Of a DNA stretch of 64,000 nucleotides, positions 41,143 through 54,275 are shown one piece after another. Position 1 is the first letter of the stretch, and the number at the start of each line of letters is the position of its first letter. Under the pieces are notes generated by a model. The model did no database searches. It was given only the letters and a program-made list of their open reading frames with translations, and was not told where the DNA came from. The position numbers and the translations under genes were made by a program. The stretch comes from Herbaspirillum sp. ST 5-3 (GTDB lineage: Bacteria > Pseudomonadota > Gammaproteobacteria > Burkholderiales > Burkholderiaceae_D): positions 1 to 64,000 of the forward strand of contig NZ_STGI01000013.1 in NCBI RefSeq assembly GCF_004804275.1. Reading direction: 5' to 3'.

Positions 41143-43482
41143 CTATTCAGTGGTATTGCCTGCGGGCACGAGGATTTCGCGGTTGCCATTGGATTGCATG
41201 GTCGAAACCAGGCCGCTTTGCTCCATTTGCTCCAGCAAGCGTGCCGCGCGATTGTAGCCGATGCGCAAGTGCCGCTGCACCAGCGAGATCGATGCGCGGC
41301 GGTTTTTCAGTACCACGGCCACCGCCTGATCGTACAGTGCATCGGATTCACCGCTGCCGCCGGCGCCTTCGCCACCGAACGCAGCATCTCCCCCTTCTTC
41401 CGCGACACCACCTTCTAGGATTCCCTCAATGTAATTCGGTTCCCCCTGTGCCTTCAGGTGTTGCACCACGCGATGCACCTCCTCATCGGACACAAAGGCG
41501 CCGTGCACCCGGTTCGGCAAACCGCTGCCCGGCGGCATATAGAGCATGTCGCCCATGCCGAGCAAGGCCTCCGCGCCCATCTGGTCGAGGATGGTACGCG
41601 AGTCGATCTTGCTGCTGACCTGGAAAGCAATCCGCGTCGGAATATTTGCCTTGATCAGGCCGGTGATCACATCGACGGATGGCCGCTGCGTCGCCAGGAT
41701 CAGGTGAATGCCCGCCGCGCGCGCCTTCTGCGCGATACGCGCAATCAGTTCTTCCACCTTCTTGCCGACGACCATCATGAGGTCGGCCAATTCGTCAATG
41801 ATGATGACGATGGTCGGCAGTTTTTCCAGCGGCTCGGGCGCGTCCGGTGTCAGGCTGAACGGGTTCGGAATCTTCTCTTCGTTCTTCTCCGCGTCGGCGA
41901 TCTTGTGGTTGTAGCCGGCGAGGTTCCGCACACCCAGTTTGGACATCAGCTTGTAGCGGCGCTCCATTTCCGCCACCGCCCAGTTCAGCGCATGTCCGGC
42001 CTGACGCATGTCGGTCACCACCGGCGCCAGCAAATGCGGAATGCCTTCGTAGACCGACATTTCCAGCATTTTCGGATCGATCAAAATCATGCGCACATTG
42101 TTCGGGTCGGACTTGTACAGCAGCGACAGGATAGTCGCATTGATCCCGACCGATTTGCCGGATCCGGTGGTGCCCGCGATCAGCAAGTGCGGCATCTTTG
42201 CAAGGTCCGCCACCACCGGATTGCCGGCAATATCCTTGCCGAGCGCGACGGTCAGGCTGGAATTACTGTCGTGATAGACCTTCGAGCCAAGGATCTCGGT
42301 GAGGCGCACGATCTGCCGCTTCGGATTCGGCAACTCCAGACCCATGTAATTCTTGCCGGGGATGGTTTCGACCACGCGAATCGAAGTCAGCGACAGCGAA
42401 CGTGCCAGGTCGCGCGCGAGATTGACAATCTGGCTGCCCTTCACGCCGGTGGCCGGCTCGATTTCATAACGGGTAATCACCGGCCCCGGATAGGCGGCGA
42501 CCACCTTGGCCTCGACGCCGAAATCGGACAACTTCTTCTCGATCAGGCGACTGGTGAATTCCAGCGTTTCGACACTGACCGTCTCCTGCGCCGGAGGCGG
42601 CTCATCCAGCAAGGACAAGGGCGGCAGATTCGTGTCCGGCAGGTCGGCAAACAGCGAAACCTGTTTTTCCTTTTCCACGCGTTCGGACTTCGGCACCGCA
42701 ATAACCTGCGGCTCGATGCGAATCGGACTGGCTTCGACAATCTTCGCGCGCTCCTGCACCACCGTTACCTCCCGCTTGACGGCAGCCACCTGCCCGACCT
42801 TGCGGTCCTCGCGCGCCGCGTATAGGTTGCGAATGCCCTGGACGCCGTTTTCAATCGTGCCGCCAATGCGTTCGGCCACCGCCAGCCAGGACACATGAAA
42901 GAACAGGCTGAAGCCGACACCAAACAGCAGCAACAGAAACAGCGTTGCACCGGTGAAGCCAAGCGCACTCTGCGCCGCGCGACCGATCAACTCACCCAGC
43001 ACGCCGCCCGGCGCGCGCGGCAATTGCGCCTTGAGGGAATACATGCGCAGATACTCGATCGCCACGCTCCCGATCAGCATCAGCACAAAGCCGGTCGAAC
43101 GGATCCATACCTCGTGATGATGCTCGGGCTCCGGCTCCTTTTGCAGGAGGAAGCGCTGCGAAAGACGCCGATAGCCGACCCACACCGAGCGCAGCATGAA
43201 CACGCAGCACCACCAGGCCGAAAAACCGAAAATGAACAGCATCAGGTCCGCCACCCAGGCGCCAATGCGTCCGCCCCAATTATTCAGATGCGGCACGACG
43301 CTGGCGTGGGACCAGCCGGGATCGGCCTTGGAATATGTCAGAAAGATAATGATCAGATAGACGGTCGCCACCGTCAGCGCGAACCAGCGCGCCTCGGACA
43401 GCAGCCGCACGAGCCGGTTAGGCAGCGGCTGCGCTTCCGGCGGATTGGTGTTGCGGGTATATGCTTGATTTGTTCGGGTCAT
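41143..43482 (-). CDS. ftsK: DNA translocase FtsK
   Basis: FtsK couples chromosome dimer resolution to division. The 779-residue protein has an N-terminal domain with four membrane helices (about 33-50, 76-100, 128-146 and 178-200), a short linker (about 205-300, much shorter than in E. coli), a RecA-like motor with Walker A GTTGSGKS (437-444) and Walker [14 protein letters not shown], and a gamma winged-helix domain (about 712-779) that reads KOPS sites. It heads the operon-like run ftsK-lolA-rarA. Confidence 0.97.
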   Translation of the reverse strand: MTRTNQAYTRNTNPPEAQPLPNRLVRLLSEARWFALTVATVYLIIIFLTYSKADPGWSHASVVPHLNNWGGRIGAWVADLMLFIFGFSAWWCCVFMLRSVWVGYRRLSQRFLLQKEPEPEHHHEVWIRSTGFVLMLIGSVAIEYLRMYSLKAQLPRAPGGVLGELIGRAAQSALGFTGATLFLLLLFGVGFSLFFHVSWLAVAERIGGTIENGVQGIRNLYAAREDRKVGQVAAVKREVTVVQERAKIVEASPIRIEPQVIAVPKSERVEKEKQVSLFADLPDTNLPPLSLLDEPPPAQETVSVETLEFTSRLIEKKLSDFGVEAKVVAAYPGPVITRYEIEPATGVKGSQIVNLARDLARSLSLTSIRVVETIPGKNYMGLELPNPKRQIVRLTEILGSKVYHDSNSSLTVALGKDIAGNPVVADLAKMPHLLIAGTTGSGKSVGINATILSLLYKSDPNNVRMILIDPKMLEMSVYEGIPHLLAPVVTDMRQAGHALNWAVAEMERRYKLMSKLGVRNLAGYNHKIADAEKNEEKIPNPFSLTPDAPEPLEKLPTIVIIIDELADLMMVVGKKVEELIARIAQKARAAGIHLILATQRPSVDVITGLIKANIPTRIAFQVSSKIDSRTILDQMGAEALLGMGDMLYMPPGSGLPNRVHGAFVSDEEVHRVVQHLKAQGEPNYIEGILEGGVAEEGGDAAFGGEGAGGSGESDALYDQAVAVVLKNRRASISLVQRHLRIGYNRAARLLEQMEQSGLVSTMQSNGNREILVPAGNTTE

Positions 43483-43583
43483 AACTGGTTGAAAACTCGG
43501 TGAAGCACCCCAGCGCGGAGCTCATCGGGCGAGAATTTGGCGCACCGTGCGGCCTTGCGTGGCTTGTTCGTCTATAATCTTAA

Positions 43584-44684
<1,101 letters not shown>

Positions 44685-44761
44685 TCCGGCGATTGACAAC
44701 AGCAGTACCCGTTCGCGCCTGCGGCCCGAGCCCGGCGCGGACGGTTTTGGAATGATCCATC

Positions 44762-45400
44762 ATGTCTGGCACCATCAAGGACTTCGCCTCGCTGAAGGCG
44801 CTGCGCGCGAAGATCAAGGCGCAGGAAGAAACACGCAAGGCAGCAGAGGCGGAACGAGTACGCCGTGAAAAGGAAAGCAGACACGACAGCGAACTGTTCC
44901 GCCGCTCCATCGGCGAAGTGGCACCACTGCCGCCGTCGAACAAGGCCGAATCCAGCATTCCCCGCCCCCTGCCCATACCGCTCAAGCATCTGGCCGACGA
45001 GCAAGCCGCTCTCGAGGAATCGCTGTCCGACGAATTCAACGTCGACACGCTGCTCGATACCGACCATGAACTGAGTTACGCACGGACCGGCATCAGCTCC
45101 GATATTCTGCGCAAGCTCCGCCGCGGCCATTGGGTGATTCAGGGGCAGCTCGACCTGCACGGAATGCGACGGGAAGAGGCGCGCGAAGCTCTCGCCGAAT
45201 TCCTCCGCAATGCCGTCAAGCGCGGCCAGCGATGCGTACGCATCATTCATGGCAAGGGCCTGGGTTCGATCAACAAGGAGCCTGTGCTCAAGAGCAAAGT
45301 TCGCAGCTGGCTGGTGCAAAAGGAAGAAGTGATTGCGTTTTGCCAGGCGCGTGCTGCCGATGGTGGGTCCGGTGCTCTTGTTGTCTTGCTGAAGGCATAA
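44762..45400 (+). CDS. Smr-domain protein
   Basis: A 212-residue protein with an N-terminal charged coiled coil (about 8-45), a variable middle, and a C-terminal Smr domain (about 125-212) with LDLHGM, R..EA and IIHGKGLGS motifs. Smr domains act as nicking or RNA endonucleases; the HGKG loop and LDLHG are intact. It follows trxB by 77 bp and may be co-transcribed. Confidence 0.9.
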   Translation: MSGTIKDFASLKALRAKIKAQEETRKAAEAERVRREKESRHDSELFRRSIGEVAPLPPSNKAESSIPRPLPIPLKHLADEQAALEESLSDEFNVDTLLDTDHELSYARTGISSDILRKLRRGHWVIQGQLDLHGMRREEAREALAEFLRNAVKRGQRCVRIIHGKGLGSINKEPVLKSKVRSWLVQKEEVIAFCQARAADGGSGALVVLLKA

Positions 45401-45503
45401 TCGAGCAAGAAGTCCATGCGTCCCTGCTGAGCGCGGAACGCTCAACTTGCATTCCCCTCCCATGCAAGTATCATGCAGGACAAATCACCTCCCATCCGCC
45501 CGC

Positions 45504-46106
45504 ATGTCCCTGATCAAAATCATCGAAGTCCTCGCCATTCTGATCAGCGCGTTCTCGGGGTTCATCGAAGCGCGCAGCAAGAAAATGGATGTGGTCGGCG
45601 TGTTCACGGTGGCGTTTATTACCGCGTTTGGCGGCGGTACGCTACGCGATATCCTGCTCGACAAGCGGCCGCTGTTCTGGGTAACCCATCAGGAATATGC
45701 AATCCTGATTTTCCTGCTGGCCCTGGTTGCCGCACCGATAATCCGTACACTGCGCAAGATTGTGTCGGAGCGGCTCATCGTGGTCGCCGATGCACTCGGA
45801 CTGGGGCTGTTTTCGATTGCCGGCGTTTCGGAGGCCCTGATCGCAGGAATGCCGCTCTTCATCGCGTCGATGATGGGCGTGATCACCGGCATATTCGGCG
45901 GCATACTGCGCGACGTGATCTGCAATGAAATCCCGATGGTGCTGCGCGACGGCAGACCTTACGCGATCTGTTCCTTTGCGGGATGCTGGATGTATCTGCT
46001 GATGCAAAAAGCCGGCGTGCCGCCGGATTTTGCCTTGTGGTCAAGCGCGCTGGCGATCTGCGGCTTGCGTCTTGCGACCTGGGTGAAAGGTGTCAGGCTG
46101 GATTGA
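45504..46106 (+). CDS. UPF0126/TRIC-like membrane protein (YicG family)
   Basis: The 200-residue protein has about seven hydrophobic helices in two repeated UPF0126 units, each with a conserved GG(T/I)LRD motif (GGGTLRDILL; GGILRDVIC). Bacterial members are trimeric intracellular cation channel (TRIC) homologues, proposed to move K+ or other ions; physiological role unclear. The ATG at 45504 matches the family; an upstream frame from 45447 is less likely. Confidence 0.88.
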   Translation: MSLIKIIEVLAILISAFSGFIEARSKKMDVVGVFTVAFITAFGGGTLRDILLDKRPLFWVTHQEYAILIFLLALVAAPIIRTLRKIVSERLIVVADALGLGLFSIAGVSEALIAGMPLFIASMMGVITGIFGGILRDVICNEIPMVLRDGRPYAICSFAGCWMYLLMQKAGVPPDFALWSSALAICGLRLATWVKGVRLD

Positions 46107-46169
46107 TCAATGGGAGACAGGCCCGGCAGAGACATCGGCTGCCGACTCCAACACGGGCCGTGATCTGGT

Positions 46170-46517
<348 letters not shown>

Positions 46518-46529
46518 TTAGATTGAATG

Positions 46530-48143
<1,614 letters not shown>

Positions 48144-48187
48144 GGTGAAAATTACAACGACCGAATCCGCTAAATGCATTAACAATC

Positions 48188-49339
48188 GTGAATTATCGCA
48201 CGCGAATCGTCTCTTCTCTTTCCGATATCGGTCAAGCGGCCTGGGATGAACTCGTCGCCGCGCAGGCGAACACCAATCCTTTCCTTTCCTTCGCGTTTCT
48301 CGATGCCTTGCATGAGGCGGGTTGCGCGTCGCCGGAAACCGGCTGGCAGCCGCAATATCTGACGCTATGGCATGGCGGCCGGCTGGAAGCTGCGCTTCCC
48401 CTTTACGTGAAATCCCATTCGTATGGCGAATATGTATTCGACTGGGCCTGGGCCGACGCTTATCGCCGCAACGGCCTGGAGTATTACCCGAAGCTGTTGT
48501 CTGCGATTCCGTTCACTCCCGTGACAGGAAGCCGGCTGCTGGCGCGCAATCCGGACGCAGAGGGCGCGCTGATCGATGCATTGTGCGAACTGCAGGCGCA
48601 AAACGGCCTGTCATCGACGCACATATTGTTCCCCCCCGAACGGCAGGCGCGTGCACTGCAGGAAGCGGGTTTCATGCTGCGCACTGGCGTGCAGTTTCAC
48701 TGGATCAATCAGGGGTACCGGGATTTCGATGACTTCCTGGCCACACTCGACCGAAAGAAGCGCAAGAACATCCGCGCCGAGCGGCGCAAGGTGCAGGAAG
48801 CCGGCATCAGCTTTCGCCATCTGCGCGGCGCGCAGGTCAGCAAGGCGGACTGGCATTTCTTCAAGCGTTGTTACGACCGAACCTATGCGGCCCACTACTC
48901 GACGCCCTATCTGAACCTCGACTTCTTTCTTCGCATCGGCGCCAGCATGCCGCAGAATATCCTGCTGATCATGGCCGAACGCGAGAACAAGCCGATTGCC
49001 TGCTCACTCGTCATCCATGATCAGAACAGCTTGTATGGACGCTACTGGGGAGCGGTCGAAGAAGTGCCATGTCTGCATTTTGAAACGGCCTATTACCAGC
49101 CGCTGGAGTTCTGCATCACAAAGAAGATTCAGTGCTTCGAAGGTGGCGCGCAAGGTGAACACAAGATGGCGCGCGGGTTTCTGCCGCAAAAAACCTGGTC
49201 CGCGCACTGGCTTGCCCACCCTGCCTTTGCGGAGGCCATTGAACATTTCCTGGAACATGAAAGCGGCGGTATCGATGCCTACATTGACGAACTGGAAGAA
49301 CGCAATCCGTTCAAATCCGGCGCCGATACCTCCGGTTAA
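48188..49339 (+). CDS. FemAB/GNAT-like protein (COG3146 type), GTG start
   Basis: The 383-residue soluble protein belongs to the DUF482 (COG3146) group, with an acyltransferase-like fold. Typical segments are TNPFLSFAFLDALHEAG, YGEYVFDWAWADAY, RKKRKNIRAERRKV and the C-terminal CFEGGAQGEHKMARGF. Substrate is unknown; relatives are annotated as peptidoglycan/FemAB-like transferases. The GTG start lies 44 bp from divergent nadE. Confidence 0.85.
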   Translation: MNYRTRIVSSLSDIGQAAWDELVAAQANTNPFLSFAFLDALHEAGCASPETGWQPQYLTLWHGGRLEAALPLYVKSHSYGEYVFDWAWADAYRRNGLEYYPKLLSAIPFTPVTGSRLLARNPDAEGALIDALCELQAQNGLSSTHILFPPERQARALQEAGFMLRTGVQFHWINQGYRDFDDFLATLDRKKRKNIRAERRKVQEAGISFRHLRGAQVSKADWHFFKRCYDRTYAAHYSTPYLNLDFFLRIGASMPQNILLIMAERENKPIACSLVIHDQNSLYGRYWGAVEEVPCLHFETAYYQPLEFCITKKIQCFEGGAQGEHKMARGFLPQKTWSAHWLAHPAFAEAIEHFLEHESGGIDAYIDELEERNPFKSGADTSG

Positions 49340-49450
49340 TAACCTATAAAAACCGAATGTTTCGCGCAGATGCCTGAATTGCCGAGTTTTCCGGCGCACC
49401 TGATATAACGCCTTGCCAAAATCAAAACTTCCCGGCATGCTCTCGGCATC

Positions 49451-50488
49451 ATGTCAGTTCCCGCCATTGCACCGGTCACTCCCGCCATCAGCCGACTTGG
49501 GCGTTTTTACGTCACGCGAGAACTTGGCCGCGGGACGGTGGGCTGCGTTTACCTCGGCCACGACCCGGTCATCGGTCGCGAAGTCGCGATCAAGACGTTC
49601 AATCCACGCCTGACGCCATCCGAGAGAAACAAGTACGAACAACAGTTCATCAACGAGGCGCGCGCCGCCGGCCGCCTTGCGCATCCTCACATCGTCACGA
49701 TCTATGACGCCTCGGTCGAAAACGGAGCGACCTACATCGCGATGGAATATCTGCAGGGACGCGGTTTGAATCGGGTGCTGGATAGCGGACATCGCTTCAA
49801 GCCGGATGAAGTCGCATCGATCGTCTGGAGGCTGGCCGACGCGCTCAACCATGCTCATCAGCACCAGGTCATTCACCGCGACATCAAACCGGCGAATATT
49901 TTCATGACCGAAGGCGACCTGCCGAAGCTGATCGATTTCGGGATTGCGCGCTCGCCCAATCGTCTCGCAGACAAATTCGCGCATGCGGATGATCCCGTCA
50001 CGCTATTTCACGGCAACAACGTGGTTGGCACGCCGAACTATATGTCGCCCGAGCAGGCATCCGGAAAACCGATCGACGAGCGCACGGACATCTATTCGCT
50101 CGGAGCGGTCATGTATGAAATGCTGGTCGGCCGCCCTCCTTTTCATGCCGAAAACGCGGACAAGTTGCTGCAACAAGTCATCACCAAGGCGCCGCCCGCG
50201 CCTGTCGAACTGGATCAGCGCATACCGGTCGTGTTGTCCCAGATCGTGATGAAGGCAATGAGCAAGCGCCCGGAAAAACGCTACCAGAGTGCCGAGCAGA
50301 TGGCGCTCGAAATCAAGCGTTATTTGCTGAAGGAGCAGCGTGCGCGGCGCCGCATGCGACTTGCGCTGCCACCGGAAGCGCAGAGCAAACGCGAAGGATT
50401 CCTTGCAAGTCACAGCATGATGGCCTGGCTCGGGTACTTTTCGCTGACCGCCGCAACGGTACTAACGGGCTTTGTGTTGCTGCGCTAA
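49451..50488 (+). CDS. Membrane-anchored Ser/Thr protein kinase
   Basis: The 345-residue protein has a Hanks-type kinase domain (about 18-290): Gly loop LGRGTVGCVYLG, Lys48 (VAIK), catalytic HRD at 142-144 with DIKPANIF, DFG at 162-164 and GTPNYMSPEQA in the activation segment. All catalytic residues are present. A short basic linker and a single C-terminal membrane helix (about 322-343) follow; there is no extracellular sensor domain. It converges with, and overlaps by 4 bp, the HDOD-GAF gene. No phosphatase or FHA gene is adjacent. Confidence 0.93.
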   Translation: MSVPAIAPVTPAISRLGRFYVTRELGRGTVGCVYLGHDPVIGREVAIKTFNPRLTPSERNKYEQQFINEARAAGRLAHPHIVTIYDASVENGATYIAMEYLQGRGLNRVLDSGHRFKPDEVASIVWRLADALNHAHQHQVIHRDIKPANIFMTEGDLPKLIDFGIARSPNRLADKFAHADDPVTLFHGNNVVGTPNYMSPEQASGKPIDERTDIYSLGAVMYEMLVGRPPFHAENADKLLQQVITKAPPAPVELDQRIPVVLSQIVMKAMSKRPEKRYQSAEQMALEIKRYLLKEQRARRRMRLALPPEAQSKREGFLASHSMMAWLGYFSLTAATVLTGFVLLR

Positions 50489-52191
50489 CGCGAATTGAGC
50501 GCAGTCAGAATCTGCCCCTTGAGCGTCTTGATCAGCGCCGTTTCATCCGTCGGCACGCCTTCCGGCGCTGCCTGCGTCCGGTCGGCATAAAACAATCCGA
50601 GCTGCTTCTTCTGCACCACAAGCGGCAGAACGATGAAGCTGCGCGCGTCCGAGAACAGAGTGCGATACCAGGCAGGAAGCAGGTCGCGGATCTTTTGCGC
50701 AGTGGCGTCGGAGATCATGAGATCGGCATCGTTTTCCATTGAGAGGTGAAACAAGTCACGCGCCGTCGCTACTGGAAAAACAAAACCCGCCTGACGGTCG
50801 ACATTGTTCTCGCCTATCGATATCCGCGCCTTGAATTGATGGCTCTGCATGTCCTTCAGGACGACAGTAGCGAAGCGGAATCCCATGCTGTTATACAGCG
50901 TTTCAAGCACCAGCAGCATCAGGTCATTGACCTTGCAGCGTCCGGACGCCATCATCTGCGTTACGTCTTGCACGCCGGCCAGCAAGAGATCGCGCGCGTT
51001 CATCGGTTTGCCGCTGGCATGACGCTCGGTAACCTGAAGCGGCAGAGCCTCCTCGGCCGTTTGCATCATCAGATCGTCAAGCAGGTCGGGCGCGGCGCTC
51101 TGTCCTTGCTTCGCCGCAGAGCCTGATCCCATGCTCTCGGCTGCGGCGGCATTTTCGGAGCCGGCCTCTGTCGCGGGATGGTCGAAATGCTCGTCCGTGT
51201 GCAGCGCCAGCTCGATATTGGCTGCAAGTGTTCGCGCTTCCTGTGCCACACTGGTAAACAGCAGGTTGAGCTTCGTCTGGTCGAGGCCGAGCGCGGTGCC
51301 GAAGCGAGCCAGAACCGCCTTCACCGCGGCATCCTGTCCGGCACTGTTGACGCCCGGAATCAATCGAGCAGCGGCGGAACTGAAGGCGGCCACCTGCTGA
51401 ACCCATTCCTGTCTTGACCTGGCTGTTTTCAGCACACCACCTGGCAAGGGCGCAAGCGATTGCACGATGGTGTCAGGCATTCTCCATTCGCGCAGAACCG
51501 CGTCCCCCAGCATGTCGAAACTGCAGCTCAGCACCTGCATCGATGCCTGGGATGGCGAGTGACTGCCGCTTTCCACCAGCTTGTTGATTCGGGCATACAG
51601 GTCGTGATCGTGCGCAGCGACCAGCAAGCGGCCAATGTTCTTGAAAAGTGCGGCGATCGCCGCCTCCTCGCCGTCCTTGAAGTGCCCGCGGCGCGCCATC
51701 TCGCGGCCAATGATGCTGGCGCACAGCGCGTGAGCAAGCTCATTGCGTACACTTTTCGCATGCTTGCCCGACATGCGGTCGACCAGCAGCATCGCCAAAG
51801 CCGTGGTTTTTACCGCATCGAATCCGAGCATGAAAATCGCCTTCGATACCGTCGTGACCGGCGTACCGGATGCGGTTCGGTAGTTCACGGTGTTGGCGAT
51901 GCGCAGTATCTTCTGGGTCAGCGCCACGTCGGATAGAATGAAGTGCGCGAGATCGCGAATCGCCTCGTCGTCCGATGAGGTCATCTGCACGACGCGGGAA
52001 ACCGAACTGCCAAGGGCGGGCAAGTCCGCTTCACTGCTGATTTTCTGCAGCAGGCGGTCGCGCGCCGAAGTGGCGGATTCGTCGCCGGCAACCGAGAATC
52101 CGCTATCGGCCCTGGACGGCCCGGTGTTTTCAAAGACCACTTCTAAAGACTCCCGCGTGTACGCAAGCTGACGAAACCAATGATGACCCAT
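50485..52191 (-). CDS. HDOD-GAF signalling protein
   Basis: The 568-residue protein has an HDOD domain (about 45-265, segment LPALGSSVSRVVQMTSSDDEAIRDLAHFILSD and FMLGFDAVKTTAL), a low-complexity linker (about 340-380) and a GAF-like domain (about 395-565, ending LPLVVQKKQLGLFYADR). HDOD proteins lack the metal-binding HD catalytic pair and regulate motility, virulence or c-di-GMP networks through contacts. The ATG at 52191 is chosen; a TTG 39 bp upstream is also in frame. Confidence 0.83.
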   Translation of the reverse strand: MGHHWFRQLAYTRESLEVVFENTGPSRADSGFSVAGDESATSARDRLLQKISSEADLPALGSSVSRVVQMTSSDDEAIRDLAHFILSDVALTQKILRIANTVNYRTASGTPVTTVSKAIFMLGFDAVKTTALAMLLVDRMSGKHAKSVRNELAHALCASIIGREMARRGHFKDGEEAAIAALFKNIGRLLVAAHDHDLYARINKLVESGSHSPSQASMQVLSCSFDMLGDAVLREWRMPDTIVQSLAPLPGGVLKTARSRQEWVQQVAAFSSAAARLIPGVNSAGQDAAVKAVLARFGTALGLDQTKLNLLFTSVAQEARTLAANIELALHTDEHFDHPATEAGSENAAAAESMGSGSAAKQGQSAAPDLLDDLMMQTAEEALPLQVTERHASGKPMNARDLLLAGVQDVTQMMASGRCKVNDLMLLVLETLYNSMGFRFATVVLKDMQSHQFKARISIGENNVDRQAGFVFPVATARDLFHLSMENDADLMISDATAQKIRDLLPAWYRTLFSDARSFIVLPLVVQKKQLGLFYADRTQAAPEGVPTDETALIKTLKGQILTALNSR

Positions 52192-52321
52192 CCAACGCGA
52201 ATTGTCGATGCGTCGACAATTCCGCAACAACAGTTTTATATCGGCCGATGCCCGGTTTAATTGAGCCTCGCGATCGATGTTCGTTCAATCGACGACATCG
52301 CCGCCCAAGCCCTGCTTAAGG

Positions 52322-52352
52322 CACAAAAAAAGCGCACTGAAAAGTGCGCTTT
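52322..52352 (-). terminator. Rho-independent terminator of ppa
   Basis: aaagcgcact and agtgcgcttt form a perfect 10-bp stem with a GAAA-type loop; on the minus strand it is followed by a run of seven Ts. It lies 19 bp past the ppa stop. Confidence 0.9.
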
Positions 52353-52370
52353 CTTCTGTCGCAGGGCAGC

Positions 52371-52910
52371 TTATTTGCTGTGCTCCCTGTTGTAGGCCGC
52401 GACGCCGTTGACGATTTCTTTCTTCGCTTCGTCCGGGCCGTACCATCCCTCGATCTTCACCCATTTGCCCTTTTCGAGGTCCTTGTAGTGTTCGAAGAAG
52501 TGCTGGATCTGCTGCAGGCGAAGTTCGTTCATGTCCTCCGGTTTTTGCCAATGCGTGTAGATCGGCAGGACCTTGTCCACCGGAACTGCCAGCAATTTTG
52601 CGTCGCCGCCGGCTTCATCCTTCATCTTCAGTACGCCGATCGGGCGGCACCGCACGACAACGCCCGGGATCAGCGGGAACGGGGTAACCACCAGCACATC
52701 CACCGGGTCACCATCATCCGAGATGGTTTGCGGGATGTAGCCATAGTTGCACGGATAATGCATCGCGGTGCCCATGAAACGGTCCACGAAGATCGCGCCG
52801 GTTTCCTTGTCCACTTCGTACTTGATCGGATCGGCGTTCATCGGAATTTCGATGATGACATTGAAATCGTCCGGCAGATTCCGGCCGGCGGGCACATTAC
52901 TCAAACTCAT
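52371..52910 (-). CDS. ppa: Inorganic pyrophosphatase
   Basis: Family I soluble pyrophosphatase, 179 residues, removing PPi from biosynthesis. The metal-binding signature [11 protein letters not shown] is present together with [15 protein letters not shown] and the C-terminal [18 protein letters not shown] precedes the ATG. A TATAAT on the minus strand (52949-52954) about 40 bp upstream of the ATG is a likely -10. Its terminator is strong, so it is monocistronic. Confidence 0.97.
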   Translation of the reverse strand: MSLSNVPAGRNLPDDFNVIIEIPMNADPIKYEVDKETGAIFVDRFMGTAMHYPCNYGYIPQTISDDGDPVDVLVVTPFPLIPGVVVRCRPIGVLKMKDEAGGDAKLLAVPVDKVLPIYTHWQKPEDMNELRLQQIQHFFEHYKDLEKGKWVKIEGWYGPDEAKKEIVNGVAAYNREHSK

Positions 52911-53066
52911 GTTGCTCTCTCAAAATGAAAAAATTCTGGAATTCCGGAATTATAACGGCTTTCATTCCCGCCTTGTGCGTCGCAGCAGACGGTTCGCCGC
53001 GCGATGCAACCCTCACCGACTATGTCAGGAGCACGTCAGCAAGAAGTGTTAGATGACAGGAATGCG

Positions 53067-54263
53067 TCACAGAACGGTGGCCAATGCGCACTGCCGGTAA
53101 TGCGCAGCTGCCTGGTCGGGCTGGTTCAATGCCTCGTGGAGTTGCGCCAGCTTCAAATGCGCCTGACGAACGGTCTCCGGCTCGGTCGTGTCGGATAGTG
53201 CGTGTTCCAGGTGGCGCTGCGCCTTCCCCCATAGTTTCTGGCGCAAGCAAAGCGTACCCAGCGTCAACGCCAGCTCGGGATCATTCGGTCGGGTCTGAGC
53301 CCACTCTTCGCAAAGTTCAATCTGCGCGAGCAAGGCCGAAGAACCCTCGGTCGCCGCGGAGTTGCCGTAGGCACGCACCAAACGCTCGTCCCAGCCGGCC
53401 GCCAGTGCCTTTTCGACGATGCTGCGTGCTTCGTCCTGCAATCCCCGCGCATTGAATGCTTTTGCCGCGCGAATGGCGACGTAGGGCTGTACCCGGTCCT
53501 CGCCGGGAATGTCGGCCCACACATTACGAAGCGATTCCGCGTCATGCGCATTGTTCGACAGCAAGGCTTCATAGGCCAATTCCCGGAGGCGGCGCGACAA
53601 TGCCGGGTGCAAGGCATTGCGCTTGTCCAGCAGACGCACCAGGCGCAATACTTCCGGCCAGTTCTTCGCACGCTGGTTGGCCTTCAAGGCCAGCCGCAAT
53701 GCATGAATGTGCCGGGTGCCGCTGGAATTGAGTTCCTTGATTGCCTCCAATGCGGGTTCGGACTCATAGCCATCGATCGACAGCTCCATCGCCGTCATGA
53801 GGCGCGCCGTCTTCAGTGACGAATCATCCTGCGCCTTGGCAAGCCACACGTCACGACGATCGGGTTGCCCGATGCGATGTGCCGCACGCGCCGCGATCAA
53901 TGCCGACAATCCGGCGTTGTCCGCGCATTCGGCGGCACGTGCGGCAGCTTTCTCCGCGTGTCCGAAGCGGCCTTCGAACAAGGCCTTGAGCGCGTCACGC
54001 AATGCGCGATTGCCTTCGCGCTCCCGCTTTTCCCTGCGATACGCGGCCACGCGTTGCGGCATTTGCTGTGTGCTGCGGATCGCATTGAAAATCGCAAACA
54101 GCACGACAAACAGCACCGCCATCAACACAATGAAAAAATTGAGCGACAGGTCGATGCGGTATGGCGGATAAAAGAACACCACATTGCCCAGGTTGAAGCG
54201 GGCACCGACGGCCAGGCCGATAGCGGCGGCGAACAGGATAACGAGCGAAAGGAAGATGCGCAT
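53067..54263 (-). CDS. hemY: HemY, TPR membrane protein of haem biosynthesis
   Basis: A 398-residue inner-membrane protein with two N-terminal helices (about 3-22 and 40-60), a HemY N-terminal domain, and helical TPR-like repeats to the end. HemY proteins occur in hemCDXY operons but their role in porphyrin metabolism is still unclear; this is not the protoporphyrinogen oxidase HemY of Gram-positives. It follows hemX by 12 bp and closes the haem operon. Confidence 0.9.
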   Translation of the reverse strand: MRIFLSLVILFAAAIGLAVGARFNLGNVVFFYPPYRIDLSLNFFIVLMAVLFVVLFAIFNAIRSTQQMPQRVAAYRREKREREGNRALRDALKALFEGRFGHAEKAAARAAECADNAGLSALIAARAAHRIGQPDRRDVWLAKAQDDSSLKTARLMTAMELSIDGYESEPALEAIKELNSSGTRHIHALRLALKANQRAKNWPEVLRLVRLLDKRNALHPALSRRLRELAYEALLSNNAHDAESLRNVWADIPGEDRVQPYVAIRAAKAFNARGLQDEARSIVEKALAAGWDERLVRAYGNSAATEGSSALLAQIELCEEWAQTRPNDPELALTLGTLCLRQKLWGKAQRHLEHALSDTTEPETVRQAHLKLAQLHEALNQPDQAAAHYRQCALATVL

Positions 54264-54275
54264 TGTCCCGGACCT

